Shown: positions 10,861 to 23,303, counted from the first letter of the stretch. The stretch: 64,000 nucleotides of DNA from Phorcus lineatus (GCA_921293015.1 OV121081.1:2914001-2978000); one strand, 5' to 3'. Made by a program: numbers and translations. The notes: generated from the letters alone by a model not told the origin.

Positions 10861-12290
10861 GTACTAATTTAAAATGATCAACATAAATTCTGTACATATA
10901 TGGAGGGTGAAGAATGAAATAATAATGAAGGACTAATGATTCATTTATGGTATGAACATTTTATCAAGACGTTCGGCTGTACATATGTGGTTTTATATAC
11001 TACATCTTAGGTTGTACATAGAATAAACTAAGAAGGTTATCAATCTGGCTTTCTCCTGCTGAGGTTGCAAAATAGATTTAAGGAGGTCTGATGGTCTTGG
11101 CAAGTTATCTTGTTTGAAATTGATAGCCATAATTGCATATTATGTTGTGAAGATGACCAGATTGAAAAAAATAGTTTCAAAGTCACACTATATGTGTCTG
11201 GTCATTTATGCTAAAATTGCAGGACAGTATTAATGTATAGTTTTTATAGTCTGTCTTAGTGGGACATGATTCTGAAAGTTTATTCTCTGAAGTTTTCTAA
11301 TGTTTCATAAAAGACTAAGGTGCCCCATCAATGAAGTTATTCAGCAGTGATGACCAACAGCTGTGGTGAGCAGTCTAAATAATTTTTCAAGTCAAAAGGA
11401 TTGTACTTCAACAGTTCCTGAACAAACGGAAGCTTCTTATTCTTTACTGGATAAGTCAAGTATTGGAAGTCTGTGTTTGTCTACAATAATGTGCTTCAAT
11501 ACAGTGAAGATGATCAGCAGAGTGTTACTGTGGTCAACATGCCAAGTACATCTTCAAATCTTCGGGATTGTGTTCATGTTTTCAGTTGAGCAGTTCCTAA
11601 ACAAACACCAGCCTCTCCCTCTTCTCTGGTTTCTGGTAATGGAGTGGAACTGTGTTCAATTTAACCATGTTTGGTTTAATTATCGTTCACAGGAAATTGA
11701 ATATCCAGTTATTGGAATTGAAATACAAAGTTGGATTATGTTCAGTGACTTTCATTTTTGAACTCAAGTGATCAATAAATGAATTCAATTCCCCAAGGAT
11801 TTCAACAAAGAACAGTGAAGTGAGGAAAGGGTTTCTTGAAATATAGAAAATGTCAATGACAATATTACCTTTAATCTTTGTCTCAAAAACTCCATCGCAC
11901 ATTTTTCTTGCCTTAAGGAGGAGAAACTTGAATAAAGCATCTTTGAATGGCATTTTAGAAGTTGGAGTTTTGAAGAGTGATGACAATTTTATGGATAGAC
12001 AACTTCTTAATTCTGTACAAGCAAGGTCCAAACAGATATTAATGTTGTTCTTAAGCATGAGTATATTAGTATCAGTTTGGAAAATTGCTTTACAATGACA
12101 TTGGCATCAATGTCAAGACATCACGTATACAGAATATAGAAGTTGTTTATCCATATGAATTATCATCATTCTTCTAGAATTAGGCACCTTGCTCCATTTT
12201 ATCATTTTTATCTTGTCATATTTAATATCATATATGATACTGTGATAAATATAGATATATCAAACAAAATAGAACAAAACTGTTTGATCT
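10861..12290. other. Non-coding DNA; longest ORF not credible
   Basis: A 132-codon + strand frame (11363-11761) and an overlapping 123-codon minus frame show no family, signal or splice context. The word CAGTTCCT-x-AACAAAC recurs at about 11418 and 11590, perhaps an old duplication. Confidence 0.5.
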
Positions 12291-12705
12291 AAGTTTCTGT
12301 GATCAGCACACATTCCTCAAATGTTTACATCTTCTTAAGTGAAAATCTTTCATCGAGATTTCTCATTCTTTTATGATAAAATCTTGAAATCCATGTTTCA
12401 TCCCATTGACTAAATCCTAGTAGGTGGTTGACAAAAACCACTGACTACTCCAATGTTTATATCTTCACAGTCTCTAGCCATTTCTTATGAATTCTTTGAA
12501 ATTTGATGACATGATCTTGGAACCCATGTTCCACCCATGATGTAAACCCTAACAGGTTGTTCCAGGTAGCCGGGGTCAGTCCGTCTGCTCCAGTGTTTAC
12601 GTCTGCTGTAGCCCACATGTCTGCCAGGTTGCTCCTTAATGATGGCAGGGGAGGTTATGACCACCTCTTGCTGACTGACCGTCTGACCGATGTAAACACT
12701 GCCTG
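12290..12705. repeat. Diverged ~135-bp repeat units with forkhead-like TGTTTAC words
   Basis: CTCAAATGTTTACATCTTC (about 12316), CTCCAATGTTTATATCTTC (about 12449) and CTCCAGTGTTTACGTCTGC (about 12587) recur with matching neighbours (for example TGAAATCCATGTTTCATCCC versus TGGAACCCATGTTCCACCC). The last unit is GC-richer, and CAGTGTTTAC there pairs with GTAAACACTG near 12690. Confidence 0.5.
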
Positions 12706-14490
12706 AATCCAGATCTCATCCTGACTTGTTTACGGGGCAGGATCAAAGGATGAGCCTGTCAGGGAAACTTAAGGCATCAGGACTTGAGGTGGGAGCTTAG
12801 GATGAACAGTGATATGCAAAGCAGAGATTTTGGGTAAATGAGAGTTTAAGGACTAGAGGCAAAGGCAAATGATTTATTCCTAGTCCTTTTTGTCAATGCT
12901 TTCTATTGTGTATGCCTTTAATGGAAGACAAATATTAGAAATTGTTTTTAAAGAATGATGAATGGTTCAGGAATTGTTGGCCAATTTTAACCTTTATTAT
13001 GATTTGAGTGTCATATCAGATATTCTTTAAAATTTGAAAAAAAAAATTTTTTTAGAATGTTGAATAAACTATCATGATATCACTTCGTCATAGAAATCTT
13101 TTGTGTTTACAAAACAATTTTTCCCTTCAATCATTCCAAAGGATTATTTTGACACCTAGAACATGCAAGCTTAACTAACATGGCATTACCATGATCTGCC
13201 TTTAATGGCAGCTTTAAAAGTTTGACACCTTTTGGCACACAAAGACAGTTCAAATAATAGCATCTAAATTTGAGGGTAAAATAACTTCCTGGGTGCCAGC
13301 TTCTCCAATCCTCATTCTCAACCTCAACAATAAAGTATCTAGTTTCAATTACACTACCTACAGTAATTTTGAATATGAAAAAGCAAGACCAAACCCTTAA
13401 GAGATTCCCATGGGGGTCTCAGCATGATCTTATTGAAGGGAGTCTGTGCCAATCAGTAGCTTCTGATCCCGGCACAGTCAGGTGTTTGACTAGAAGTCCT
13501 ATTCATCAGGTGTCCGTAAGCCTATTACCTCGGACCAGTGGACAATGAATAGCTGAGGGTGGGCAATCAGGGACCAGTGGACACAGAAATGCCAACAGAG
13601 CATACTGAATATTCAGTTCTAGAACATTATTGATGTGATAAAGGGTCAGGGGACAGTGTTTGACCAATGATTGACACGACCATGGGCAAGTGGACACAAA
13701 CTGACCAACCATGGATATGTACAATACTTGTAGGAGGAAACTAAATCTGAATACCATGAGGTAGTCACCAAGTCGTTGTGTAAAAAACTAAGGTTACCGT
13801 ATTGCTTTCTACTATTACCTAATGAATGCATCAGGCCTAGCAAATTTAATTGCAATGGAAAGCAGCAAAACGACCACATTTTCAGATGAAACTGCATCAA
13901 AGTTTAAAGATGCACATGGAAAAGATATCAAATAGCATCATTCAAGCAACGATCAGCACTTTAAACAAGCAATAGCACAAAATCAAAAACTTGATACACA
14001 ACACTGTTAGGCGCAGTAACCAGGTGATGAAATTTAACGTGATATCTTGCATATGTGATCATGAAATGCCATTTCTCATGAAACTCTTAATCAAATTAAA
14101 GCTTTTCGTTTTGAATTCACAACAGAGTTTCATGTTAAACAACAGATTGAGAGACATCGTGCAGGAGGCGGCATGGTTTGACCTACTCAGGTAACTGCAC
14201 TTGCGCAGTAACAGTGTTGCATATCGGGTGTTCCATTTTTGTCATCATGGTAGCCCTGATGTATACAACAGGACCTCGGAAAACAGAGAACATTTTGTCG
14301 TCAAATGAGGACACCAAATCTGGTTTCTGAACTTAAAGATGTCGTTAATGTCCTGTTTAAGCATAAGTACTGTATATTTATGTATATTTTTTTATAAATG
14401 TACAAGTCTCTCATATAACTCTTTAAGAGTGACATATATATTTTATAAAGAAAATGTTTTATGTAAAATAACAGTTTATATGTGGTGAGG
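12706..14490. other. Non-coding DNA, nothing recognised
   Basis: Only short ORFs without family. The CAGGTGT word appears at about 13480 and 13507. Confidence 0.55.
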
Positions 14491-14519
14491 CTCTGTCTGT
14501 CTGTCTGTCTGTCTGTCTG
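14491..14519. repeat. (TCTG)n microsatellite
   Basis: Seven perfect tetranucleotide units. Confidence 0.95.
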
Positions 14520-16326
14520 AAAAAGTCCCTAATTGTTCTTTTTTTCAGACACATGTGTTTATTTGGGCTGTCGACATTTACCTTTTGTAGTTTTATTGCG
14601 CGACAGTAACACCAAAATTGGTATCCCATGTAATATCAACACATCCATTTGAAGAAGGGACATGTAGCCCAGACAAGTCATATGAAGTGAATAAAGAAGT
14701 TGACATGCAAGGAAATTTATTAACAAACAAACAACTCTAACTAGCTTATGTTAAAGCCGCTCACAAAAAATTTCGTTAGTAGATTTTTACAAAATCAGAC
14801 GATCTGATTACTTTGTAATTTTGTCTTCCATGTCCTGGAAGGGGTCTGATTAGAATCTCTATACAGTTTTTGTGTGGTTTGTACTCTGACAGCACTGCAT
14901 ATTGTGCATGAGGCGTCTTAATTGAGATGTTTTAATGATAGTGATTGTTCATTAATTGTCCCAGAGATGGCAACAATAATAGAAAACTCTCAAGGTCCAA
15001 GAAGGTTTCTCTTGGACAACTACATAAATACTACATGAACTTCACCTAAAGAAATGAAGAATTATATTTAGACAAATGTCCTCAGATTTCACCCAAACCA
15101 GATGGTGACACGGTTACTTTGCAACAAATAGGTTGAATAATATTCAATGCAGGTGTTTTGGCTGCACTGATTATGAATTTGGACATTCGACCAAATGGCT
15201 CGGTACGTGTCTCGATCTCATGAACCATCAATAATAAGAGGTTGATCATCCATGAACTCTCCGGACATTTCCAATGACACGACTCCCTACTGTACACAGC
15301 CAAGACTCCCCAAGGGGTCAGTGAGAGAGTTGATGATATCCCTGACCCCTCCACTGACCCCAGCCAGTTTGCACAGTCTCCAAACACGACTAATTTAGGG
15401 GTCGGTAAAGCATATCATACATTTATAACTAACTCTAGCCACTCTCTTTCAACACAAATACTCCATGAAAGGACCAAATATGACCTCTATTAACTTAAGG
15501 GTTAGTAAAGTTGAAATTGAGCATGTTTTCAGTGGTTGTCGCGTCAAGATAGATTGTTGATTTGAAAGCATGTCAGTTTATATGGAAACAAAATTACCTC
15601 TCATACTGTGGAGGGCAAACTAATTTCCTAGTAAGGGGACAAAATGGCCCTTAATTTGAAATAAGCATTTTTCATTTTAATAGCCTGACTTTGTCAAGAG
15701 GTTGATTTGCAAGATAAGAGTAACTGATTTCAGTTTGGAGGTTAACCTAAACAAAAGCTGACATATGGGGATGGTACAAGGATCTCTTCAGGGGAGATAG
15801 CATCTGGGCATGTACAGGGTTCTTTAATGAATAAATTTCAATTGTATCTCACCACATATGTAAATGAGATTGATAGTTTGAATTGCTTACAGAATGGAAT
15901 TAAACAAAATTATTTCTCTGACTTCTTTGAATGGAATTTAAGAAATTAGGCATTGAAAAAGGATAACACTATTTAATGATTTACAAATTTATTTTTTGGA
16001 AAAAAATGTCGACAAGATATTATATGAATAGAACATTGTTATAATTCAGATCACACTGTCTGCAGTAGTAGATATCTTATATTGCAGATGGAGTGAAACC
16101 AACAATTACAATGTTAACCTTATTTTTTCTTGATCAATAAGAACAATTTCTATGGATAAGTAAATTTTTTATTCAGTGAAAGCAACGTTTTGATGTTTAT
16201 TTTAATGTAGTTGTCAAACAAGTATTTTTTTCTATTAAAGATAACAATTCAAATCACAGACCAGGCACTATTTTGTCACCAATATATAAATACTTTCCTC
16301 TGATTGCAACAATTTTATACTGAAAC
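14520..16326. other. Non-coding DNA, nothing firm
   Basis: The part 15080-15400 is GC-richer and holds a 101-codon minus-strand frame that I do not recognise. No splice sites or repeats support it. Confidence 0.5.
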
Positions 16327-16369
16327 TTAACCCTTACGTTGCTGAATATTATTTTGACCAGTTTTGCCC

Positions 16370-16442
16370 CCGTGGCTGAATTTTCCAGCACTCGACTCGC
16401 TACCGTTATAGCGCATTAGCCCTTGTGGCCGAATTTTCCAGC
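16370..16442. repeat. Left subterminal direct repeat of the TTAA element
   Basis: GTGGCTGAATTTTCCAGC at 16372 is followed by GTGGCCGAATTTTCCAGC at 16425, one mismatch apart and 53 bases from start to start. Repeated subterminal words are common in DNA transposons as transposase or host-factor sites. Confidence 0.65.
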
Positions 16443-16669
16443 GCCGCCAGATGCGACCGTTTTAACAACATATGGCGTGTTTACATGGCGAAATACGGAC
16501 ATTATCGTCGTTTTATACAAAGCTAGTCGGCGAATCCCGTGTTACAAATGGATGATACTTACCTGACACTTTGAATGAAATTTCTATCACCCCTAGAACG
16601 GTTTCTACAACCGAAGTAAACTTGTTTTCAATTCGGGCGCCATAACTCAATAAATTCTAAGAGCTCATG

Positions 16670-18290
16670 CGCGAAATGAAAACAAAACTAAGGACAAATA
16701 GTTCCTCTTGACATCGATATAAAAATTATTACAAAAATTTGTCTAGCACGAATTTTACAATTATTCAAAAATTGTCTATATTTCAAACTCTATAAAATCA
16801 TTTAATCACTGAGTGCACATAGACAAATTATATACGGAAATGAAGCTATTTTATTGCTCTATATTTTACGATAAATTTTTTTTTTTTACGATACGCCATC
16901 CTAAACGAAAGATATAAATAACAAAAGCAGGGTAGTGATAAATCCCGATAACGTTCTGACCCCCACAGTAATATTACTAAGCTAGTAGCCCCGGGCAAAC
17001 GCACGCGCTCAGCGCGTGCAGGCGGGGTATCCCCGCTGAAAAATACACTCACACTTAACAGAAATTGTCCTTATTTCCAATTCATTCTTTATTTATAATT
17101 CAAGTTATTCGCTTTGTATACATGCAAATTATATATGGAATTGAAGGCAATTTATTCTTCTTTACGAAAAAATAAATCATAACAATCTTTTGCACTGTAA
17201 TTAGAAGTTATTACCAACGTAACGTGGGTATAGCTAGTGAATAAAGTCTTTGATAATCGCCTTACCGCGACATTTGTCGCATAATTTCCACACGTTTTAT
17301 TTTGATGCAAATATGGGCAAATTACACATGAAAATGAAGGTATTTATTTCCTCTTTACGTTGATATGAAAATGATAAATATGTACCGCTTGGTTTGGAAT
17401 ATATATAGTTTGCAAAGATTGTACCCTCAGGTATTTGAAAACAGATTTTGATAATTGCGACATCACTTACCGCTCCTTTATTGTTTCATTGTAATTTGCA
17501 AATTTTACATAGAATTGAAGACGATCCTTTTCTCTTTATTGTGATATAAAAATGTTGATAATGCGCTCTGCCGTTAAATGGATAGGAAGTGTAAAAAGCA
17601 GTTGAAAAAATCGCTTCTCGGTTAACAAGATATGAATAGAGAAATTGCCTGTTTGCGCAATGCTCGTCGGGTCTTTACTGATTTTCGTTTACATACAAAT
17701 TTTATATGGAAATAAAGATCATCCTTTTCTCTATATTTTGATATATGAAATTTCAAAATGTCCCGAGAACTTTATGTGATATAAAGTGTGAGAAAATGGT
17801 AAAAACACAAAGATTAAAGAAAAGTCGCAATTTTGCGGCACTTGCTGTATCTTTATTTTATATACTGCATATAACTTTTTTACATCAACTCGAAGACAAT
17901 TATTTCCTCTTTATCACGAGGTAATCAATTTTAAAATACGCCTAGCTGTTGAGAAGATATAAACGAAAAAAAGGCACATGTCAAAATCGCCGTTCAGTTT
18001 ACATGATTTGAATAGAGAAATTATCTTTTTGTGCGGCGCTTGCTGTGTCTTTATTTATTTTTGCGCATGTACAAATTTTACATGGAATGAAAGACATTAA
18101 TCTTTCTCTCTATCTTATAATATAAAAATTGTTAAAATAAGTTGACCACATCATGTGAAGATTGGTGTGACAAAATGGTGTAAAACTAAAAATATGTAAA
18201 AATCACCTTTTTTGCGGCACATGCTGTATCTTCATTTCAGGTGGCGTAGTTATGTATTTTATATTGAATTGAAGACAATTTTCTGCTCTT
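16670..18290. repeat. Ancient ~190-bp diverged tandem repeats inside the TTAA element
   Basis: A motif like GCAAATTTTACATGGAATTG, followed by AAGACAATT and a TTCCTCTTTAT/GATATAAAAATG segment, recurs at about 16824, 17124, 17317, 17498, 17695, 17867, 18071 and 18251. A further degenerate unit begins near 16670. Spacing is mostly 172-204 bases (the first step is 300). Between these anchors, TTTGCGGCACTTGCTGTATC-like words recur in step (17263, 17830, 18026, 18208). Units are strongly diverged, so the array is old. Confidence 0.7.
17001..17038. repeat. Two adjacent GC-rich perfect hairpins in the TTAA element
   Basis: GCACGCGCT (17001-17009) pairs with AGCGCGTGC (17011-17019) around a single base. 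GCGGGG (17022-17027) pairs with CCCCGC (17031-17036) around TAT. Both arms are perfect. Confidence 0.7.
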
Positions 18291-18758
18291 TCAAAAGATC
18301 CAACCGGTATTGTAATACGCCCAAGGGTTCAGAGCATAGGGCGTGCGATAGAAGGTTGTAAGTTTGGTGTGAGTGCACGCTTGTAAGCAAACGATAGCAC
18401 GCGCGGGTCGGTAAGCTCGTGCGAGAGGGGAGAAAGTGCCCACAGGCTATTAGCACGTGCGGCGGGGAGTGGGGGAAAATTGAGTGATTTTAACGCTTAT
18501 TTTTGGTACGATAAATGTTATCAATGTTTTCATAATTTTCGGAACATGTACGCGCATTATTTAGAACACCAACGAAACTAAACACGGTTGCTTAGCGACA
18601 GCCGGAACGAAAATACAAGTGTTGAACTGAGACTACTGCTAGGCAATAAATTTCCGGGCTCCGCTACCGAGACCCGCGGTCATAATTAGTTAGCGTGAGA
18701 AAAATAGAGTGTGCTACTCGCATCCCGCTAAGGGGACTTGCGGGCAAAGCTAATTTCA

Positions 18759-18776
18759 TCCCGGAATATTCCGGGA
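18759..18776. repeat. 18-bp perfect palindrome near the right end of the TTAA element
   Basis: TCCCGGAATATTCCGGGA is its own reverse complement and lies 15 bases inside the right terminus. It includes GAATATT, which also occurs just inside the left end. Confidence 0.75.
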
Positions 18777-18795
18777 CCCGCATCTTAAGGGTTAA

Positions 18796-19688
18796 GATCA
18801 AATGTTGTCATCCAGCAAAATATTGTTCCTCTTACGTATGCCACTTCTAAGTGCTCAAGACTTGGGCATGAAATTAGCTTTTATTTTTGACCTAAAAAAT
18901 GATGAGAAGATAAACGTTTATGTCTGGGCATCAGAAGAGACAAGAAGTACACTTTCTATAGATCATATGCTTCACTTTCTGGATCAAACGAGATAAAGAT
19001 AACTATAGATGTTCGCTTTATCTTAACAATTATTAACAATCTTTTGTGTTTTTTAAACATGGACTCCCTCAGGGATGTTATTCTTTTCTCACCCATCATC
19101 TGAAGAACCATCTTCTATACATTTTCCACTGTCCCTTTGAAGTTGATCAAACCCATTCAATCTGATGGATATAAAAATAATTTGTGTATGTACAATGGCT
19201 AATTAGAAACAACAGAAGTCTCATCAAAAAGTGAAAAAGACGTAGGAATCAATTTAACTACTGTAAGATTGTTATCACAACAGTATAATAAATTGTTAAT
19301 CCCCCCATCACTCTAGCGAGGGTAATTGTAGAGAAAACACCTAGAGCATTTTATCTTTGTATTCTCTAATCACTTTAACACTAAATAATCTTGTGGAAAA
19401 TTAATTGATGTAGTTTGAATAGAGCCTTTGTGAAGTGAAATGGCTGAATCACTTTACGAGACTAATAGTGTTTGTTCTGGTTCAGGTCTGCTGTTGCTCT
19501 TATTGGTATAGTAATTGACTTTGGTCAATAGCCATGCAAAGGTAAATGGATTAATAGTTGTTTCATGTTGCCACATGTTTGTTTACCATTTAATGACTTC
19601 TGAATTATAACTTGTTTTCACAATGAACTGTTGTTGTTGATGTAATTTGAACCATATCTTTAAATTTGATTAGTGGGTTTTTGACACT
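18796..19688. other. Non-coding DNA, nothing recognised
   Basis: Low-complexity AT-rich sequence without a credible ORF. Confidence 0.6.
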
Positions 19689-19780
19689 TTATATTTTTAT
19701 CAGATATTTTACATGTTATATTTTTATCAAATGTTATACATGTTGTATTTTTATCAAATGTTATACATGTTGTATTTTTC
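19689..19780. repeat. 27-bp tandem repeat, about 3 copies
   Basis: ACATGTT(A/G)TATTTTTATCA recurs at 19711, 19738 and 19765. Confidence 0.8.
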
Positions 19781-19831
19781 TATCTGTTTTTCTTTATTTA
19801 ATGATCTACAAAGTATTTGATAAACACCATT

Positions 19832-20130
19832 TGAGATAGTTATTTCATGAATATGTTTAATACCTTATTTGACAATTTTAAAAAACAACAATGTAATTTC
19901 TAAAAGATCTTCCTGATTTCATAAAAGAGGCATTAACCAAAGCTTCAAAACATTTCTTTACAATGTAACAAATGGATTTATGAGATAGTTATTTCATGAA
20001 TATGTTTAATACCTTATTTGACAATTTATAAAAACAACAATGTATTTTCTGATTTGATCTTCCTGATTTCATAATAGAGGCATTAACCAAAGGTTAAAAA
20101 CATTTCTTTACAAAGTAACAAATGGATTTA
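19832..20130. repeat. 149-bp tandem duplication, two copies
   Basis: The segment starting GAGATAGTTATTTCATGAAT at 19833 repeats at 19982. Both copies end in AACAAATGGATTTA, with only scattered differences. Confidence 0.9.
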
Positions 20131-20139
20131 GCCATCAAT

Positions 20140-20830
20140 AATACACCTGTTTCTAACATCAAGACGCCATTCTTTAAATCTGATGTGTATACATCTGAAA
20201 TGTACGTACATAAACGGTCCAATTAGTCCATTATCCGATTGTCTTCAATACTTATCGTTCAGTTTGTAAATCCGTTATAATTACATGTGTCTCCGACACT
20301 TCTGCGCCATATTGAGCCAATATTATTTTACAACAACCTCGGCTCCGTAAATCTGGTGTCACCAGTGCCATGGCAAATATTATACTTCATACTTACTAAC
20401 TTCACATAATGACCAATTTTACTCTCAAAGGATTGATTCCCATTAATATATCAGCTCATGGCTAAGTGTCACTATTTGATCCCGACAAGTGTTACCAATA
20501 TTATGCTTTATTATTACCATCCCACCTGTATCAAGACAACCTGCTAATGACCAGGTTCATTGTTATTACAGATTAATCCTCAGCTTGTGAATAATATTGA
20601 TATCACCGCACCAGATTCTACTTCACAACGTGTTAATGATCAGTTAGAGACTTTGTCCATTCATATTTTGCTTACTACTTAGTCTCCTAATCTGCTACAA
20701 GCTGCCGGTGCTGTAATCTGAGCCTGATATGTAAATATTATAGCAATAAATGCCTGTCATATGCCAGCTTATGTTGCTCATGTTGTGATTACAAGGTTAG
20801 AGTAGTAGATGACGTGTCACGATGTTTGTA
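20140..20830. other. Compositionally distinct non-coding segment with recurring words
   Basis: CCAATATTATxxTT (about 20318 and 20497) and variants of ACAACxTGxTAATGAxCA (about 20543 and 20622) recur loosely. CpG and GC are higher than in the flanks. It may be regulatory or a very old repeat; there is no ORF. Confidence 0.3.
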
Positions 20831-20888
20831 GATGTAGGAATTAGTTAGTGGTGGAAACTGGTTTTACTTTCTCCATTAGTGTTCTCTT

Positions 20889-21065
<177 letters not shown>

Positions 21066-21265
21066 NNNNNNNNNNNNNNNNNNNNNNNNNNNNNNNNNNN
21101 NNNNNNNNNNNNNNNNNNNNNNNNNNNNNNNNNNNNNNNNNNNNNNNNNNNNNNNNNNNNNNNNNNNNNNNNNNNNNNNNNNNNNNNNNNNNNNNNNNNN
21201 NNNNNNNNNNNNNNNNNNNNNNNNNNNNNNNNNNNNNNNNNNNNNNNNNNNNNNNNNNNNNNNNN
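21066..21265. other. Assembly gap (200 N)
   Basis: Exactly 200 undefined bases, which looks like a placeholder length. Confidence 0.99.
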
Positions 21266-21830
21266 AAATTAGATATAACATTAACATTTTTAGCAAATAT
21301 TTTGGTTAAATAATTATTGTACTTGGTACAATACTTCTCACTTTATATGTACATGATTTTCTATCATTTATCAAAGATTATCTTTAGAAGTAAAGGGTAA
21401 CCCATGTTTATTTGTCAATGTCCTATAAATATACCTATTTTCAAACAATCGCTATAAACAATCAATTTTGTATCATTTATGTTGTATCCATATTCATGTT
21501 CATTTTGTCAAATTGATGACACAAATAGTGATAAAAGATGACAAATGTGAATATAAAATCAGAAAGATTGCAATATATCATATAAATGTCAATATTGTAT
21601 AAATTGAATTTGTTATTTCAAATACATTTTGACAAAATGTCAAAGTAAACAAATGGTGCCAGCAAGACTAAAGTTTCAATTATTCCTTAATCAGAGGAGA
21701 GTTGTGACAGTAATTGTGAAGTTGCCTATATAATGGAGGATATAAGTGAAAGAGAGACCGAGCGACTGCCTCTGCTGTTCAATCAATCTCCCGCCTTGTC
21801 TACATGCCGACACGTCATTACTCCTCCGGT
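21266..21830. other. Non-coding DNA after the gap
   Basis: Nothing recognised except ATGGAGGATATA at 21733-21744, whose exact reverse complement lies at 23224-23235. Confidence 0.5.
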
Positions 21831-21985
21831 TTAATTAAAACTTGAGCGCAATTATGAAAACAATCAGTGTCATCTCGGTCTGTTGTGATAATGGAGACAT
21901 CCAGTAGAGATCACTCGCTTTTGTGGACACTTTGCTTCAGTCATCTTTGTAAACCTGCCTGTTTCCATAAATTACTTAAATTCAT
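21831..21985. promoter_or_regulatory. Diverged non-coding module, copy 1
   Basis: This segment shares an ordered series of words with 23304-23458: TTAATTAAAACT, ATGAAAACAATCA, GTGTCA, GAGAC, a GACAC word, CATCTTTGTAAA and TGTTT. The words include homeodomain-like (TTAATTA) and SOX/TCF-like (ACAAT, CTTTGT) cores. A regulatory function is inferred from the motif order and the lack of ORFs. Confidence 0.4.
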
Positions 21986-22547
21986 AATTTTTTATTATTT
22001 CTTCTTCTTCTTCATAATTTTTTATATCTGATATTGTGTTTGATTATCAATGATATCCGTGTCTCATAAGCCTTTTATGGCTGGATGTTGTTTTTTAAAT
22101 TGATTTTGTAAAAAGTTCCAAATGTTTTTAACATGTGACACGTAAATAAAATATATTCTTCTTCTTCTATAAAGACAAGATACATAAAACATAATGTTCT
22201 TGTACATTATTTTGATATATACAGAGACTCCCAGCCACAGATACCTTGTGATGTAGATTGTATATGTTTAACGTGGTGATCATACTGTTAATAGGTTTCT
22301 TTAATGAATTGAGAATGAGGGTGAAGTAATGAAAATTTATTGTATGTAGCCTATATTGAATATTTTATCTAATCATGGCTTATTTGTGCTGAGCTATTTT
22401 AGTAACAGCTGAGAGATTGTCCTTATTGTTGACTTTGTTATCAATTACAACCACATTATTATTATGATAATCAATCTTTAGGTAAAATTACATATTCTTT
22501 TAAAGTGAAAAGCACTTCAGTTGATATTATGAAACTATGGAAATCAC

Positions 22548-23023
22548 TTAAAGAGCCACTCCGTGAGTTGTTGGAGTCATATATGCCAAACTTAATCAAT
22601 GGTGTCATTTGATTGCGAAGTATCGACTGTTACCAAAATGAAACATATAAAGCTTATTCGATTTTTACAGTGACAAAATGAAGGTTAAACATCGCAATTA
22701 TGATAGAAAACCGGACAGTGGCGGGCGTCAATTAGTCAAACGAAATTTTGGAGACTTATCTAAAACAGCCAAGAGGGCAGTTAGGAGTTGATAGTGTTTG
22801 TTAGGTTACATAACTAGTATCCATATATATTGGACGTGATACCTACACCTCTGTGCATTTATAAGGCTGTTTTTAGATATTTTTGGAAAACCAGTATTTG
22901 TCATATATATGTCTTTTGGACATGAAAAGTTAAGTTTTTTTGATTTTATATCACCACATATGACATTTAGGTTCGTATCAAAGGTAAATAATATGTTATG
23001 AAAATCACAGAGTGGCTCTTTAA
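22548..23023. mobile_element. ~470-bp MITE with AGAGCCACTC inverted repeats flanked by TTAA
   Basis: The left end TTAA-AGAGCCACTCCGTGAG and the right end (other strand) TTAA-AGAGCCACTCTGTGAT agree at all but about two positions over the first 16 bases inside TTAA. The target could be TTAA or the inner TA. The sequence between has no coding potential. The ORF on the minus strand at 22806-23051 crosses the right terminus and is a chance frame. Confidence 0.75.
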
Positions 23024-23303
23024 ATATGCTACACAAGCTATACCTGAACATTTGTCTTTTGTCACATTTTTTTAATTTTCATACATTTGTATATTTCAAT
23101 GTACTGTTTCTAAACTTTGTGAGAATAAAACATTCACTTAACGTTATTCATGTATTGTTGTTACTGTTATAATAAAACATTCTAATTGTGAAAGCGTTGT
23201 TTAATAAAAGTTGAAAGTGTCGTTATATCCTCCATGAGAGATATCAAATGATCACTCACTTAAGCAGACACTTCTGATAGAATGGTTTCTTTTCTTTTGG
23301 CTA

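Larger units (their letters stand above)
16331..18791. mobile_element. 2.46-kb non-autonomous piggyBac-like element flanked by TTAA
   Basis: TTAA at 16327-16330 and at 18792-18795 flank ends reading CCCTTACGTTGC (left) and, on the other strand, CCCTTAAGATGC (right): 10 of 12 bases match. TTAA targets with CCC-starting inverted repeats are the hallmark of the piggyBac superfamily. The interior is much richer in CpG than the flanks, starting and stopping at these boundaries. No transposase frame exists; the longest internal ORFs are under 70 codons and unrecognised. Subterminal features are a 53-bp-spaced direct repeat on the left, two GC-rich hairpins at 17.0 kb and an 18-bp palindrome on the right. 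Short TIRs leave some doubt about the family. Confidence 0.6.

Noticed and set aside
11363-12058. 132-codon plus and 123-codon minus ORFs
   Set aside because: The longest normal-complexity frames in the window, but with no motif, no splice context and mutual overlap.
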